From positions 1 to 64,000 of the forward strand of contig NZ_LGDD01000307.1 of NCBI RefSeq assembly GCF_001279695.1: a DNA stretch of 64,000 bases, in the 5' to 3' direction. Source of the DNA: Streptomyces sp. WM6378. Lineage in GTDB: Bacteria > Actinomycetota > Actinomycetes > Streptomycetales > Streptomycetaceae. The notes below the pieces were generated by a model. That model was not told the origin of the DNA. It ran no database searches and worked only from the letters and a program-made list of their open reading frames with translations. Positions 16,815 to 24,943 of this stretch are shown here, one piece after another (within the stretch, counting starts at the first letter, position 1; every line of letters begins with the position of its first letter). Both the position numbers and the translations under genes were made by a program.

Positions 16815-17974
16815 AGTTCGATCACCATCCGCTCCGCGGCGACTTCCAGGCCCCGCTCGGCGAGCCGTGCGTGCTGGGCGGCCGCGGGGTCGTTGAGGGG
16901 GTTGGTGTTGTTGAGGTGGGTGTAGAGACAGCGGCCGGGGAGTGCGGCGAGGCGGTGCGAGGTTCCGTGTGGCCCGACGATCGGCAGGTGGCCCATCGCG
17001 GTGGCCGTGCGGGTCGAGATCTCGCTGCGTACGGGCTCGTCGTCGTCCCAGAACGTGCCGTCGAGGATGACGACGTCGGCGCTCCGTACCGCTGCGTCGA
17101 GCGCGTCGGACCAGGTGGCGACCGCGGGGGCGTAGACGACCGAGGCGCCGGTGGTCGGCTCGTCCAGCCGGAGCGCGACCGACCAGGTGGGGTCGTCGGG
17201 CTCGGGACCGGCCGCGTAGCGAGGCCGTTTGGCGGAGACGGGTATGGCGCTGACGCTGACCTCGATGGAGCCGGGTGTGGAGAGCGCGTTCAGCCGGTCG
17301 TCCGGATCACGTCGTTCGGTGGGGCCGGGCGCTGAGAGCGCTCCCGGCCTCTCCCCCTGTCCACGACGCCCGTCGTCGCCGGCGGCTGAGAGCGCTTCCA
17401 GCGTCCCCGTCCGCTCGCACCCTTCGGTGGAGCCGGCGGCCGAGAGCGCTCCCGGCCCCCGCTCGCCCCCTTCGCGCGCTCCTGGCCCTTCTGACCCCCC
17501 ACCCTGCCGCCACCGCCCCACCGGGCCCGCCGCCGAGAGCGCTTCCGGCTTCTCGCTGAGCTCGCGCCATTCGATGGCCGTATAGGGGCTGAGCACATCC
17601 CCCAGCCGCAACCGGTCGAGGAGTGCGTCCCGTACGGGCGTGGTGGCCCGGACCGTGAAGCCCTCCGTCTCGCGGAGGCGGGCGATGCCGAGGGTGTGGT
17701 CGAGTTCGGCGTCCGTGAGGATCACACCGGCGACCGGGGTCTCGCGCGATCCGGGGCCGGGCAGCAGGGCGGGGACGGATTCGATCTGGTCCGTGATGTC
17801 GGGACCGGCGTTGACGATGTGCCAGCGGGTTCCGGGGCCGCCGGACCTGACGGCGAGGGAGGCGTGCCGGCGGCGGCGCCGCGGGTGGACGCGTGCCCCG
17901 GCACAGCCGGGACACGCGCAGTTCCACTGCGGGACCCCGCCACCCGCCGCGGTGCCGAGCACCTGCAGCAGCAT
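16811..17974 (-). CDS. pqqB: PqqB metallo-beta-lactamase-fold hydroxylase with an 18-residue tandem-repeat insertion
   Basis: 387 residues against about 300-310 for typical PqqB. The N-terminal half has the structural zinc pair (CACPGCAG, C21 and C24) and LTDAELDHTLGI; the C-terminal half has ILDGTFWDDDE and YTHLNNTNP. PqqB hydroxylates the PqqA-derived intermediate before PqqC acts. Between about residues 144 and 236 lies an extra low-complexity block made of repeats beginning (G/E/N)ALSA or ALST, at residues 143, 175, 193, 211 and 229; the last four are spaced exactly 18 residues. Each unit start is encoded by a copy or variant of the iterated palindrome. Flanking blocks are intact, so the protein is probably functional with the insertion as a surface loop. 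Confidence 0.92.
   Translation of the reverse strand: MLLQVLGTAAGGGVPQWNCACPGCAGARVHPRRRRRHASLAVRSGGPGTRWHIVNAGPDITDQIESVPALLPGPGSRETPVAGVILTDAELDHTLGIARLRETEGFTVRATTPVRDALLDRLRLGDVLSPYTAIEWRELSEKPEALSAAGPVGRWRQGGGSEGPGAREGGERGPGALSAAGSTEGCERTGTLEALSAAGDDGRRGQGERPGALSAPGPTERRDPDDRLNALSTPGSIEVSVSAIPVSAKRPRYAAGPEPDDPTWSVALRLDEPTTGASVVYAPAVATWSDALDAAVRSADVVILDGTFWDDDEPVRSEISTRTATAMGHLPIVGPHGTSHRLAALPGRCLYTHLNNTNPLNDPAAAQHARLAERGLEVAAERMVIEL
17280..17546. repeat. 54-bp tandem repeat with palindrome variants, inside pqqB
   Basis: Variants of GAGAGCGCTCTC begin at 17280, 17334, 17388, 17442 (each exactly 54 bp apart) and 17535 (93 bp further). They read GAGAGCGCGTTC, GAGAGCGCTCCC, GAGAGCGCTTCC, GAGAGCGCTCCC and GAGAGCGCTTCC. 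The spacers share only loose similarity. Confidence 0.85.
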
Positions 17975-17984
17975 GGCGCGGCTC

Positions 17985-18104
17985 CTACCGGTCGGCGTGG
18001 AAGTAGCCGGTGACTTCGAGCGCGGTCTCGACGACCGTGTACTCGGGGGTCTCCCAGACCGCGACCGCCGCCGTTTCCTCCGATGTTTCCCGTGTGTCCT
18101 TCAT
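17985..18104 (-). CDS. pqqA: PqqA, precursor peptide of PQQ
   Basis: 39 residues. The ATG at 18104 has GAAGG upstream. The peptide contains WETPEYTVVETALEVTGY; Glu30 and Tyr34 form the E-x3-Y pair that PqqE links and that becomes the PQQ skeleton. The C-terminus continues FHADR. It is the first gene of the pqqABCDE operon, 10 bases upstream of pqqB. No separate pqqF protease gene was seen nearby, so the cross-linked peptide would need another protease, perhaps encoded elsewhere. Confidence 0.92.
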   Translation of the reverse strand: MKDTRETSEETAAVAVWETPEYTVVETALEVTGYFHADR

Positions 18105-18455
18105 GGGGTGTACCTGCCTTCCTGAGAGGTGGGGTTCAGGAGTGAACGGTGTGTGTCGCGCCCATGAGCAGTTACCTGAGCAGGGCAGACATGGTGTTCA
18201 CATGAGTGTCCGGCGTTCAGTTATGTGCCATAGCGTCGCGTCTTGTCGAGGCACGGTCAATGGTTCGGACCGATAAGGTCGGAGCTGTATCGGCCAATCA
18301 TCTTGCGCCGCACGGTCACGCGCTCCTGAACGGCGAGTCAGGAGCGGTACTGAACCGCAGGTCAGGTGCGATCGGGTGGGCCCGTTGGGAATGCGTCGCT
18401 CCGCTCGTTCGTTGAGGATGGGAGTACCAACCGACGACGTAAGGATCGACCGCTC
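18105..18455. promoter_or_regulatory. Divergent promoter region between pqqA and an aldo/keto reductase gene
   Basis: A 350-base gap between divergently oriented genes must contain both promoters, including the one driving the PQQ operon. No perfect copy of the iterated palindrome lies here, although many lie inside the operon. No clear operator was recognised. Frames through this gap have shadow-like translations. Confidence 0.5.
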
Positions 18456-19292
18456 GTGAGCAAGGTCCCCTCCATCACCCTCAACAACGGCGTCGAGATG
18501 CCGCAGCTCGGTTTCGGCGTCTGGCAGGTGCCGGACGACGAGGCCGCGAAGGCGGTCGCCACCGCCATCGAGTCCGGGTACCGGAGCATCGACACCGCCG
18601 CGATCTACGAGAACGAGCGGGGCACCGGCCAGGCCGTCGCCGCCTCGGGGGTCGCCCGCGAAGACCTCTTCGTCACGACGAAGCTCTGGAACTCCGAGCA
18701 GGGGTACGACTCGACCCTGCGCGCGTTCGACGCCTCGCTCGACAAGCTCGGCCTGGACTACGTCGACCTGTACCTGATCCACTGGCCGGTGCCGGCCAAG
18801 GACGCTTACGTCGACACGTACGCGGCCTTCGAGAAGATCTACGCCGACGGCCGGGCCAAGGCGATCGGCGTCTCCAACTTCCAGCCGGTGCACCTGGAGC
18901 GGCTGCTCGGCGAGACCTCGGTGGTCCCGGCCGTCAACCAGATCGAACTGCACCCGCAGCTCGCCCAGGCGGAGTCGCGCGCGCTGCACGCCAAGCACTC
19001 CATCGCGACCGAGGCCTGGTCGCCGCTCGGTTCGGGCCGGGGGCTCCTCGACGTTCCGACCGTGGTGGCGATCGCGCGGAAGCACGGCCGCACCGCGGCG
19101 CAGGTCGTGCTGCGCTGGCACCTCCAGATCGGCAACGTCGTGATCCCGAAGTCCGTAACGCCGTCGCGGATCAAGGAGAACATCGACGTCTTCGACTTCG
19201 AGCTCGACGCGGACGACCTGGCCGCGCTCGCCGCGCTGGACGAGGGCAAGCGTCTTGGGCCAAACCCGGCCGAGTTCAACCTCGGCGCCTGA
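18456..19292 (+). CDS. Aldo/keto reductase
   Basis: 278 residues from the GTG at 18456 (AAGGA 10 bases upstream). The AKR tetrad is visible: Asp and Tyr in IDTAAIYENE, Lys in TTKLWN, and His in LIHWPVP. The NADPH-binding end IPKSVTPSRIKEN is also present. These monomeric barrels reduce aldehydes and ketones with NADPH; the natural substrate is unknown. Transcribed divergently from the PQQ operon and closed by a strong terminator. Confidence 0.9.
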   Translation: MSKVPSITLNNGVEMPQLGFGVWQVPDDEAAKAVATAIESGYRSIDTAAIYENERGTGQAVAASGVAREDLFVTTKLWNSEQGYDSTLRAFDASLDKLGLDYVDLYLIHWPVPAKDAYVDTYAAFEKIYADGRAKAIGVSNFQPVHLERLLGETSVVPAVNQIELHPQLAQAESRALHAKHSIATEAWSPLGSGRGLLDVPTVVAIARKHGRTAAQVVLRWHLQIGNVVIPKSVTPSRIKENIDVFDFELDADDLAALAALDEGKRLGPNPAEFNLGA

Positions 19293-19321
19293 TCACACGC
19301 GCTGACCAGGCCCTGAAGAAA

Positions 19322-19358
19322 GGGGCGCCGTCCGACCTGGTCGGACGGTGCCCCTTTT
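19322..19358 (+). terminator. Rho-independent terminator after the aldo/keto reductase gene
   Basis: GGGGCGCCGTCCGA and TCGGACGGTGCCCC pair around a short CCTGG loop and are followed by TTTT. Confidence 0.85.
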
Positions 19359-19529
19359 GTCGCTTATTGACTTTGGTTGGTCAGGTACCAACCAAGAATG
19401 TTCATTCAAGTGCACCGCCCAGGCAAAGCGTTCGACATCAAGCGACAAATCCTCTTGTCCTGCGCATGACCTTCCCGATGGGATCGCGAAGACCGCCCCG
19501 CGCGGCTTCACCCCACTCAGGGAGCATTC

Positions 19530-20912
19530 ATGCACATAGCCCGCCCCCGGACTCGTACCGCAGCAGCGACAGTTGGGGCCACCGCCCTTGCCGCCGCCGC
19601 GGTGATAGCCACCCCGCTGTCCGGGTCCGCCACCGCCGCACCTGCCGTCCCGCAGGTAAAGCCCGTCCCGGCCATCTCCGGGCAGCACCTCGCCCACTCG
19701 ACCAGCGGCCCGCTCAGCACCGAGCAGTGCCAGGCCAAGTGGAAGATCGCCTGCTACGGCCCGCTGCAGTACCGCCAGGCGTACAACCTCAACCCGCTCT
19801 ACAAGGCGGGCATCACCGGCAAGGGCCGCACGATCGTGATCGTGGACTCCTTCGGCTCGCCGACGATCCAGCACGACCTGGACGTGTACAGCAAGCAGTA
19901 CGGCATTCCCAGCAGCAAGGTCGACGTGGTCAAGTGGGGCAACGTTCCCAAGTGGGACCCCAAGAACAAGGACATGACCGGCTGGGCCGGTGAGTCCACG
20001 CTCGACGTCGAGATGGCGCACGCCGTCGCGCCGGACGCGAAGATCATCCTGGTCGAGACCGCGGTCGCCGAGACCGAGGGCGTCACCGGCCTGCCCGAGA
20101 TGATGGACGCCGAGAAGCACCTCATCGACCACGGCATCGGCGATGTCATCACCCAGAGCTTCGGCGCCACGGAGAACACGTTCCCCGGCTTCGACAAGGG
20201 TGACTTCTCCAGCATCAAGAACCTGCGGTACGCGTTCAAGGACGCGGCGGCCCACGGCGTGACCGTGCTCGCCTCCTCCGGTGACGGCGGCGCCACCGAC
20301 AACACCGCGGACGGCAGCGGCTACTACAAGGAGCGCGTCAACTCCTGGCCCTCGTCCGACCCGCTGGTCACGTCGATCGGCGGCACCCAGCTGCACCTCG
20401 ACGACCAGGGCAACCGCCTCAGCCCCGAGAGCGTGTACAACGACAACGGTTCGGGCGGCGGCGGACAGTCGCACGTCTTCGAGCGTCCGTCCTTCCAGAA
20501 CGGCGTGCGCGGCATCGTCGGCAACCGTCGCGGCACCCCGGACATCTCGATGGCGGCCGCGGTCAACGGCGGCGCCTGGGTGTACTCCAGCTACGACCCG
20601 ACCGCCGTCGGCTGGGACGTGTCCGGCGGAACGAGCGAGGCGAGCCCGCTGTTCTCCGGCATCGTCGCCCTCGCCGACCAGGCCGCCGGCCACCGCCTCG
20701 GCAACATCAACGACGCGCTGTACTCGCTGTACAAGCACCAGGGCTACAAGCCGGGCTCGGGTCTCGTCGACGTCAACGACGGCACGAACAACAGCTACCA
20801 GGGCGTCACCGGCTACACCGCGGTGAACGGCTACGACATGGCGACCGGCGTCGGCACCATCGACGCGGCCCACTTCGTGACCGCGCTGGCCCGCGAGAGC
20901 CGCCACCACTGA
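19530..20912 (+). CDS. Secreted S53 (sedolisin/kumamolisin-type) serine peptidase
   Basis: 460 residues, signal peptide about 1-37, start after GGGAG. The S53 catalytic residues are visible: Glu and Asp in GESTLDVEMAHAVAPDA, the oxyanion Asp in SSGDGG, and Ser in SGGTSEASPLFSG. The long activation prodomain typical of many sedolisins is short here. It would act as an acid-tolerant extracellular endopeptidase. It is an intact paralogue of the broken S53 gene at 34.3-36.3 kb. A strong hairpin follows. Confidence 0.88.
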   Translation: MHIARPRTRTAAATVGATALAAAAVIATPLSGSATAAPAVPQVKPVPAISGQHLAHSTSGPLSTEQCQAKWKIACYGPLQYRQAYNLNPLYKAGITGKGRTIVIVDSFGSPTIQHDLDVYSKQYGIPSSKVDVVKWGNVPKWDPKNKDMTGWAGESTLDVEMAHAVAPDAKIILVETAVAETEGVTGLPEMMDAEKHLIDHGIGDVITQSFGATENTFPGFDKGDFSSIKNLRYAFKDAAAHGVTVLASSGDGGATDNTADGSGYYKERVNSWPSSDPLVTSIGGTQLHLDDQGNRLSPESVYNDNGSGGGGQSHVFERPSFQNGVRGIVGNRRGTPDISMAAAVNGGAWVYSSYDPTAVGWDVSGGTSEASPLFSGIVALADQAAGHRLGNINDALYSLYKHQGYKPGSGLVDVNDGTNNSYQGVTGYTAVNGYDMATGVGTIDAAHFVTALARESRHH

Positions 20913-20936
20913 CGGCACCGCACCATCGCGTGACGA

Positions 20937-20967
20937 CGCCGCCGCCCGATTCCTCCGGGCGGCGGCG
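20937..20967 (+). terminator. Terminator hairpin after the S53 peptidase gene
   Basis: CGCCGCCGCCCG and CGGGCGGCGGCG form a perfect 12-bp stem with a 7-base loop, followed by a weak TTGTC tail. The next gene starts only 6 bases later. Confidence 0.75.
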
Positions 20968-20972
20968 TTGTC

Positions 20973-21464
20973 ATGACCGTATCCTTCGAGATCATGAACG
21001 ACACGCAGAACCCCGCCCTGCCCGAAGGCCGCTACCTGGTACGCAACGTCGCCAGCGGGCTGCTCCTTGAGGTGTACGGGGACGCCAAGGGCAGCGGGGC
21101 CAATGTGCAGCAGGGCAAGGAGAGCGGTTCCACGGCGCAGCAGTGGCACATCTCCCCCGTGCACAGCGGCGGCGGGCTCTATCACCTGGTGAACGTCAAC
21201 AGTGGCAAGCGGCTCGACGTCGCCAACGCCTCCACCGAGAACGGCGCCAACGTCCAGCAGTGGAAGGCCAACAACTTCGGGGCTCAGGAGTGGCTCGTCG
21301 AGCGGCACTTGGACGCTCCCGGGCGAGTCACCCTGGTCAGTTACATCAGCGGGCTGCTCCTGGAAGTCGCGCATGGTTCGACCGAGGACGGCGCGAACGT
21401 GCAGCAGTGGGAGGACACCGACTCGCCCGGGCAGTGGTGGGAGTTGGAGTCTGTCGTCGAGTGA
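20973..21464 (+). CDS. Single ricin-B (beta-trefoil) lectin protein without signal peptide
   Basis: 163 residues, or 156 from the ATG at 20994. Three internal repeats carry the trefoil motif with NVQQ(W/G) and GLLLEV/KRLDVAN segments, ending in Q-x-W patterns. Such domains bind galactose- or xylose-type sugars. No signal peptide or catalytic domain is present, so it is probably cytoplasmic or exported by another route. The gene starts right after the peptidase terminator and lacks a strong ribosome site, so the start choice is uncertain. Confidence 0.78.
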   Translation: MTVSFEIMNDTQNPALPEGRYLVRNVASGLLLEVYGDAKGSGANVQQGKESGSTAQQWHISPVHSGGGLYHLVNVNSGKRLDVANASTENGANVQQWKANNFGAQEWLVERHLDAPGRVTLVSYISGLLLEVAHGSTEDGANVQQWEDTDSPGQWWELESVVE

Positions 21465-21499
21465 GCGGTTCATCGGGTGGGTGAGGTGGGCGGCTCGGC

Positions 21500-21511
21500 G
21501 AGAGCGCTCTC
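21500..21511. repeat. Palindrome GAGAGCGCTCTC, intergenic
   Basis: Perfect copy 36 bases after the lectin stop and 133 bases before the lipoprotein gene. Confidence 0.9.
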
Positions 21512-21643
21512 CGGGGCCCCGCGCCGCCGGGAGATCGCACCGATCGGCGCCCTCAGGGAACCCCGGAGCCGAATCGGCCGTCAACTCCGTTGACACGGGA
21601 TCTATTTGACACACAGGCGAAGCACGCAAGAAGAGGTACGAGA

Positions 21644-22342
21644 GTGACTCAGGGGAGCAGGCCGAACCGGCGGGCAGTGCTGCTGGGCCTGGCGCTGGCC
21701 GCGCCAGTCGTGGCGGCGGGCTGCGGCGCAGGCCACGACAAGAAGTCCGCGTCGAGGAGTTCCGCGTCGACGGATCCTGCCCCGTCCGACCCCGGGCGCG
21801 ACACCACGATCATGATCATCAGGCACGGTGAGAAGCCCGGCTCCGGTGACCCCGGGTTCGACGAAGCCGGAAAGCAGGACAAGAAGTCGCTGACCAAGCG
21901 CGGCTGGGAGCGCTCTCACGCGCTGCCCCGGCTCTTCGCCGCCAACGGCGCTAGCGCTCCCGCCGGTTCGGGGTCGGCGCCGCTCCCCCGCCCCGCCACC
22001 ATCTACGCCGCCGCGGACCAGGGACCGGACGCCGGTGCGCACCGGATGCGGCAGACCGTGACGCCGCTCGCCGAGGCTCTCCACCTTCGAGTCGGCACCG
22101 GGTTCGCCGAGGGCAAGGAGAAGGAGCTGGCCGCCGCCGCTCTGGCGGCGACGGCCCCTGTGCTGATCTGCTGGGAGCACTCCAAGATCCCGCCGATCGT
22201 CGAAGCACTGGGTGCTTCGCGGGCCGGCGGGGTCCCGGAGGAGTGGCCCGACCGCTTCGACCTGGTGTGGGTCTTCACGCGCCGGGCCGGCACCTGGACG
22301 TTCCGGTCGGTACCCCAGCACCTGCTGGCGGGCGACGCCTGA
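21644..22342 (+). CDS. Lipoprotein of the histidine phosphatase superfamily
   Basis: 232 residues from the GTG at 21644 (AGAGG upstream). A twin-arginine-like start (NRRAVLLGLAL) leads to a lipobox (VAAGC), so it is anchored outside the membrane by a lipid. The catalytic His motif is IIRHGEKPG, and a second conserved His is in CWEHSKIP. Members hydrolyse phosphomonoesters; the substrate is unknown. A palindrome variant (GGGAGCGCTCTC, 21906) lies in the body. Confidence 0.82.
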   Translation: MTQGSRPNRRAVLLGLALAAPVVAAGCGAGHDKKSASRSSASTDPAPSDPGRDTTIMIIRHGEKPGSGDPGFDEAGKQDKKSLTKRGWERSHALPRLFAANGASAPAGSGSAPLPRPATIYAAADQGPDAGAHRMRQTVTPLAEALHLRVGTGFAEGKEKELAAAALAATAPVLICWEHSKIPPIVEALGASRAGGVPEEWPDRFDLVWVFTRRAGTWTFRSVPQHLLAGDA

Positions 22343-22372
22343 GTCCCTGCCCGCCCGGAACGTCCGTACGGG

Positions 22373-23443
22373 TCAGCCGATCTGCGCTCCGTACGCCTGG
22401 AGCGCTTCCGGTACGGGCTGGAAGAAGGTCTCGCCGCCCGAGCTGCAGTCGCCGCTGCCGCCGGAGGTGAGGCCCAGGGCCGTACCGCCGTCGAAGAGGG
22501 AGCCGCCGCTGTCGCCGGGCTCGGCGCAGACGGTGGTGTCGATCAGCCCGTCGACCTGGCCCTCCTGGTACGTCACGGTGGCGTTCAGGCCGGTGACCTG
22601 GCCACCCTGGACGCCGGTGGTGGATCCGCTGCGCTGGACCTGTTCGCCGACGGTGGCCTCGGCTGCGCCGCTGATCGGCTGGGAGGAACCGTTGTACAGG
22701 TCGACCGCGCTCGGGTGGCCGGTGTCACTGGTGTAGCGGACCAGGGCGTAGTCGTGGCCGGGGAACGTGGAGGCCTCGGTGACCGCGATCTCGGAGCCGC
22801 CCTGCTGGTCCGACCAGCTGGAGACCGCGTTGCCGCAGTGCCCGGCGGTCAGGAAGTACGGCTGGCCGCCGACGGTGACGTTGAAGCCGAGCGAGCAGCG
22901 GGCGTTGCTGCCCCAGATCGCGTCGCCGCCCGCGATGAGCGGCTGGAAGCGTCCGGCCGTTCTCTTCAGGGTGACCGTGTCGCCGAGTCCTTGGACCACC
23001 TTGTTGAGCTGGGCGAGGCGGGCACCGGTGACGGTGCGGTCGGCCTTGACGACCATCGTGTTGCTGACCGGGTCCATCGACCAGGAGGTGCCCGGTATGG
23101 AGGCCTTGGCCTTCAACACCTGTCGTGACGCGTTGAGTTGGCTCATGGAGTGCTTGACGGTACGGGCTTCGGCGCCCACCTTGCGGACGCTGTCGGCGGT
23201 CGCGGCATCGACCACGTTCACGACGAGCTTCTTGCTCCCGGCGTCGTAGTACGAGCCTGCCGTGCGGCCCGCGAGAGTGGTGTCGATCCGGTGCGCCAGC
23301 TGCCCGGCCGATGCGGCGGACTGCGGGGCGGCGGTCGGTGCGGGGGCTGCGTCGGCGCTCTGCATCGTCAGGGTCGCGCCGAGCGCCAGGGCTCCCGCCG
23401 CGGCGGTGGCCGCACGTCGGCCTGACATCCATCGCTGCTTCAA
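22373..23443 (-). CDS. Secreted S1 chymotrypsin-like serine protease with prodomain
   Basis: About 356 residues from the TTG at 23443, chosen because CAGGAGG lies 7 bases upstream. Signal peptide, then an alpha-lytic-type propeptide (about 35-170), then mature protease with His in LTAGHCGN, Asp in FPGHDYALVRY and Ser in PGDSGGSLF. The Cys pairs AGHCG/ARCSLG and CAEPGDSGG/GDCSSGG match the streptogrisin disulfides. It is made as a zymogen, with the propeptide assisting folding, and acts extracellularly. Confidence 0.92.
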   Translation of the reverse strand: MKQRWMSGRRAATAAAGALALGATLTMQSADAAPAPTAAPQSAASAGQLAHRIDTTLAGRTAGSYYDAGSKKLVVNVVDAATADSVRKVGAEARTVKHSMSQLNASRQVLKAKASIPGTSWSMDPVSNTMVVKADRTVTGARLAQLNKVVQGLGDTVTLKRTAGRFQPLIAGGDAIWGSNARCSLGFNVTVGGQPYFLTAGHCGNAVSSWSDQQGGSEIAVTEASTFPGHDYALVRYTSDTGHPSAVDLYNGSSQPISGAAEATVGEQVQRSGSTTGVQGGQVTGLNATVTYQEGQVDGLIDTTVCAEPGDSGGSLFDGGTALGLTSGGSGDCSSGGETFFQPVPEALQAYGAQIG

Positions 23444-23761
23444 CTCAGAACCTCCTGTGGGGGGTTGAGCCCGGCCACGAGTGTTCGCCGGGCCCGTCGG
23501 GCGAGATGAGCAGGACGCGACGACCGGGATCCCGGCACACACCGGCGTCCATGCCAACTCGCCGCGTCGAGTATCCGTACCCTCACCGGTCCACAGCAAG
23601 CAATGAACTCGCCTGATACGTAAGGGAGTTGGGGGCACTTGAGAGTGAGCTGGGGTGGTACGCGAAGGAATGCGAGCCGGTCGTGAAGGAACGGGAGGCG
23701 TTCGTAAGAGGGTTGAGTCGGCGCCGACGCGGCGAGGCCGCGGGGGTGGGCCGTGGATGGA
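23444..23761. other. Intergenic stretch without a supported gene
   Basis: About 318 bases upstream of the protease gene and downstream of the TetR gene. It is locally AT-richer near 23570-23620 and presumably contains the protease promoter. Nothing else was recognised. Confidence 0.5.
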
Positions 23762-24439
23762 TCATTCCTGCGACATGTCCCGGTAGCCGGCCAGGATGAA
23801 GTCCACGGTGCGGTCGAAGCGTTCGGCGAAGTCGAGGCCGACGCGGGTGGCCGTCACCTCGGCGAGCAGCGGAAAGCGCGCCGGGTCGGGGGCCACATCG
23901 TCGAGGTCGGGGGCATCCGCGCGCTCACCCGGGGTGCGGCCGGCCTCGGCGAGGGTATGGCCGACGGTGAACGCGGCGAGGGCGTTGATGACGTCCATCG
24001 CCCGGCCCAGCGCGAGCCCTGCCCCGGCCAGGGCGGCGAGCCACTCCTCCAGAAGCTCCAGATCGTCGGCGGAGCTCAGTGGGCGGGTGGCGATGAGCGG
24101 CAACACGCCTGGGTGGCAAAGGAGTTCGGCCCGCAGCCCGACAGCGAAGGCGCGGGCCCACTCGGTCCAGTCGCCGACGGGGCCGGCGGACGGCTCATCC
24201 ACGCCGTCGCGCGGCAGCCCGACGGCGGCTCGGCGCGCCACCCGGCCGACGAGGCCGTCGAGCAACTCCCCCTTGTTTCCCACATGGTGATAGATCGTCA
24301 TGGCTTCCACGCCGAGCTCGGCGCCCAGCTTGCGCATGGTGAGCGCGGCGATGCCTTCGCGGTCGACGAAGTCCAGCGCCGCATCCAGCACCTTGTCGCG
24401 ACTGAGCCCCGCCTTGGGCCGCGCCCGGCGATCCGCCAC
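23762..24439 (-). CDS. TetR-family transcriptional repressor
   Basis: About 225 residues. The N-terminal helix-turn-helix is typical (KVLDAALDFVDREGIAAL then LGAELGVEAMTIYHHVGNKGELL), followed by a TetR_C-type ligand domain. The GTG at 24439 is preferred since GGGGAGG sits 5 bases upstream; ATG at 24457 is the alternative. It is transcribed divergently from the small gene at 24564, and two palindromic sites lie between them, so autoregulation and control of that gene are likely. The ligand is unknown. Confidence 0.88.
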   Translation of the reverse strand: MADRRARPKAGLSRDKVLDAALDFVDREGIAALTMRKLGAELGVEAMTIYHHVGNKGELLDGLVGRVARRAAVGLPRDGVDEPSAGPVGDWTEWARAFAVGLRAELLCHPGVLPLIATRPLSSADDLELLEEWLAALAGAGLALGRAMDVINALAAFTVGHTLAEAGRTPGERADAPDLDDVAPDPARFPLLAEVTATRVGLDFAERFDRTVDFILAGYRDMSQE

Positions 24440-24469
24440 CAGATCCTCCCCATCCATCTCTTGACGATT

Positions 24470-24518
24470 CTTACGACGTAAGGGCACTCTATCCCCAACA
24501 CGAAACTTACAACGTAAG
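24470..24518. promoter_or_regulatory. Paired operators for the TetR regulator
   Basis: CTTACGACGTAAG at 24470-24482 and CTTACAACGTAAG at 24506-24518 are near-identical palindromes 36 bp apart in the divergent promoter region. The spacing and symmetry fit two dimer sites of the adjacent repressor. Confidence 0.7.
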
Positions 24519-24563
24519 AATCAAATCTCAGCCCAACCGCATCGCCCCTACCGGAGGTTCACC

Positions 24564-24884
24564 ATGCTGATCGGGACTTCACTGCGCCGCCTCAATGACG
24601 GAGTCGACTACGCGGCCTTCCGCAAGGCCTGGCTGCCGGACGAGGCCTTCCCCGGCGACCCGCGCCGCGTGCTGAGCGCACTCAGCCTCGACGACCCGCA
24701 GGAGATCCTGACCTGCGCCCTGATCGACGCCGACCCCGCGGACGTCCCCGTATGGATGGAGCGGATCGCGGCGAGCGAGCAGCGCCGGATGAACCGCCTC
24801 GCAGGCCTGGTCGGCCCGTCACTCGGCGGAGGCGTGTTCCAGGTGGTCGGCGACGACGACCTCTCGCAGCTCATCGGGGCTTGA
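24564..24884 (+). CDS. Small conserved-looking protein of unknown function, TetR-linked
   Basis: 106 residues, soluble, with GGAGG 7 bases before the ATG. No known motif was recognised; the chain is acidic with a mixed alpha/beta pattern (MLIGTSLRRLNDGVDYAAFR at the start, VFQVVGDDDLSQLIGA at the end), a little like dimeric alpha/beta-barrel monooxygenase-type proteins. Divergent from the TetR gene and under its paired operators. A palindrome variant (GAGAGCGCTTCC, 24883) overlaps its stop codon. Confidence 0.65.
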   Translation: MLIGTSLRRLNDGVDYAAFRKAWLPDEAFPGDPRRVLSALSLDDPQEILTCALIDADPADVPVWMERIAASEQRRMNRLAGLVGPSLGGGVFQVVGDDDLSQLIGA

Positions 24885-24943
24885 GAGCGCTTCCAGACCC
24901 CCTGCCGAGGAGGGCACGAGCCCCTGGCAGGGCCGCCGCGCCA

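Noticed and set aside
18206..18415. Small plus-strand gene between pqqA and the aldo/keto reductase
   Set aside because: No ribosome site, and the codon pattern is unlike neighbouring genes; the region is better read as a divergent promoter.
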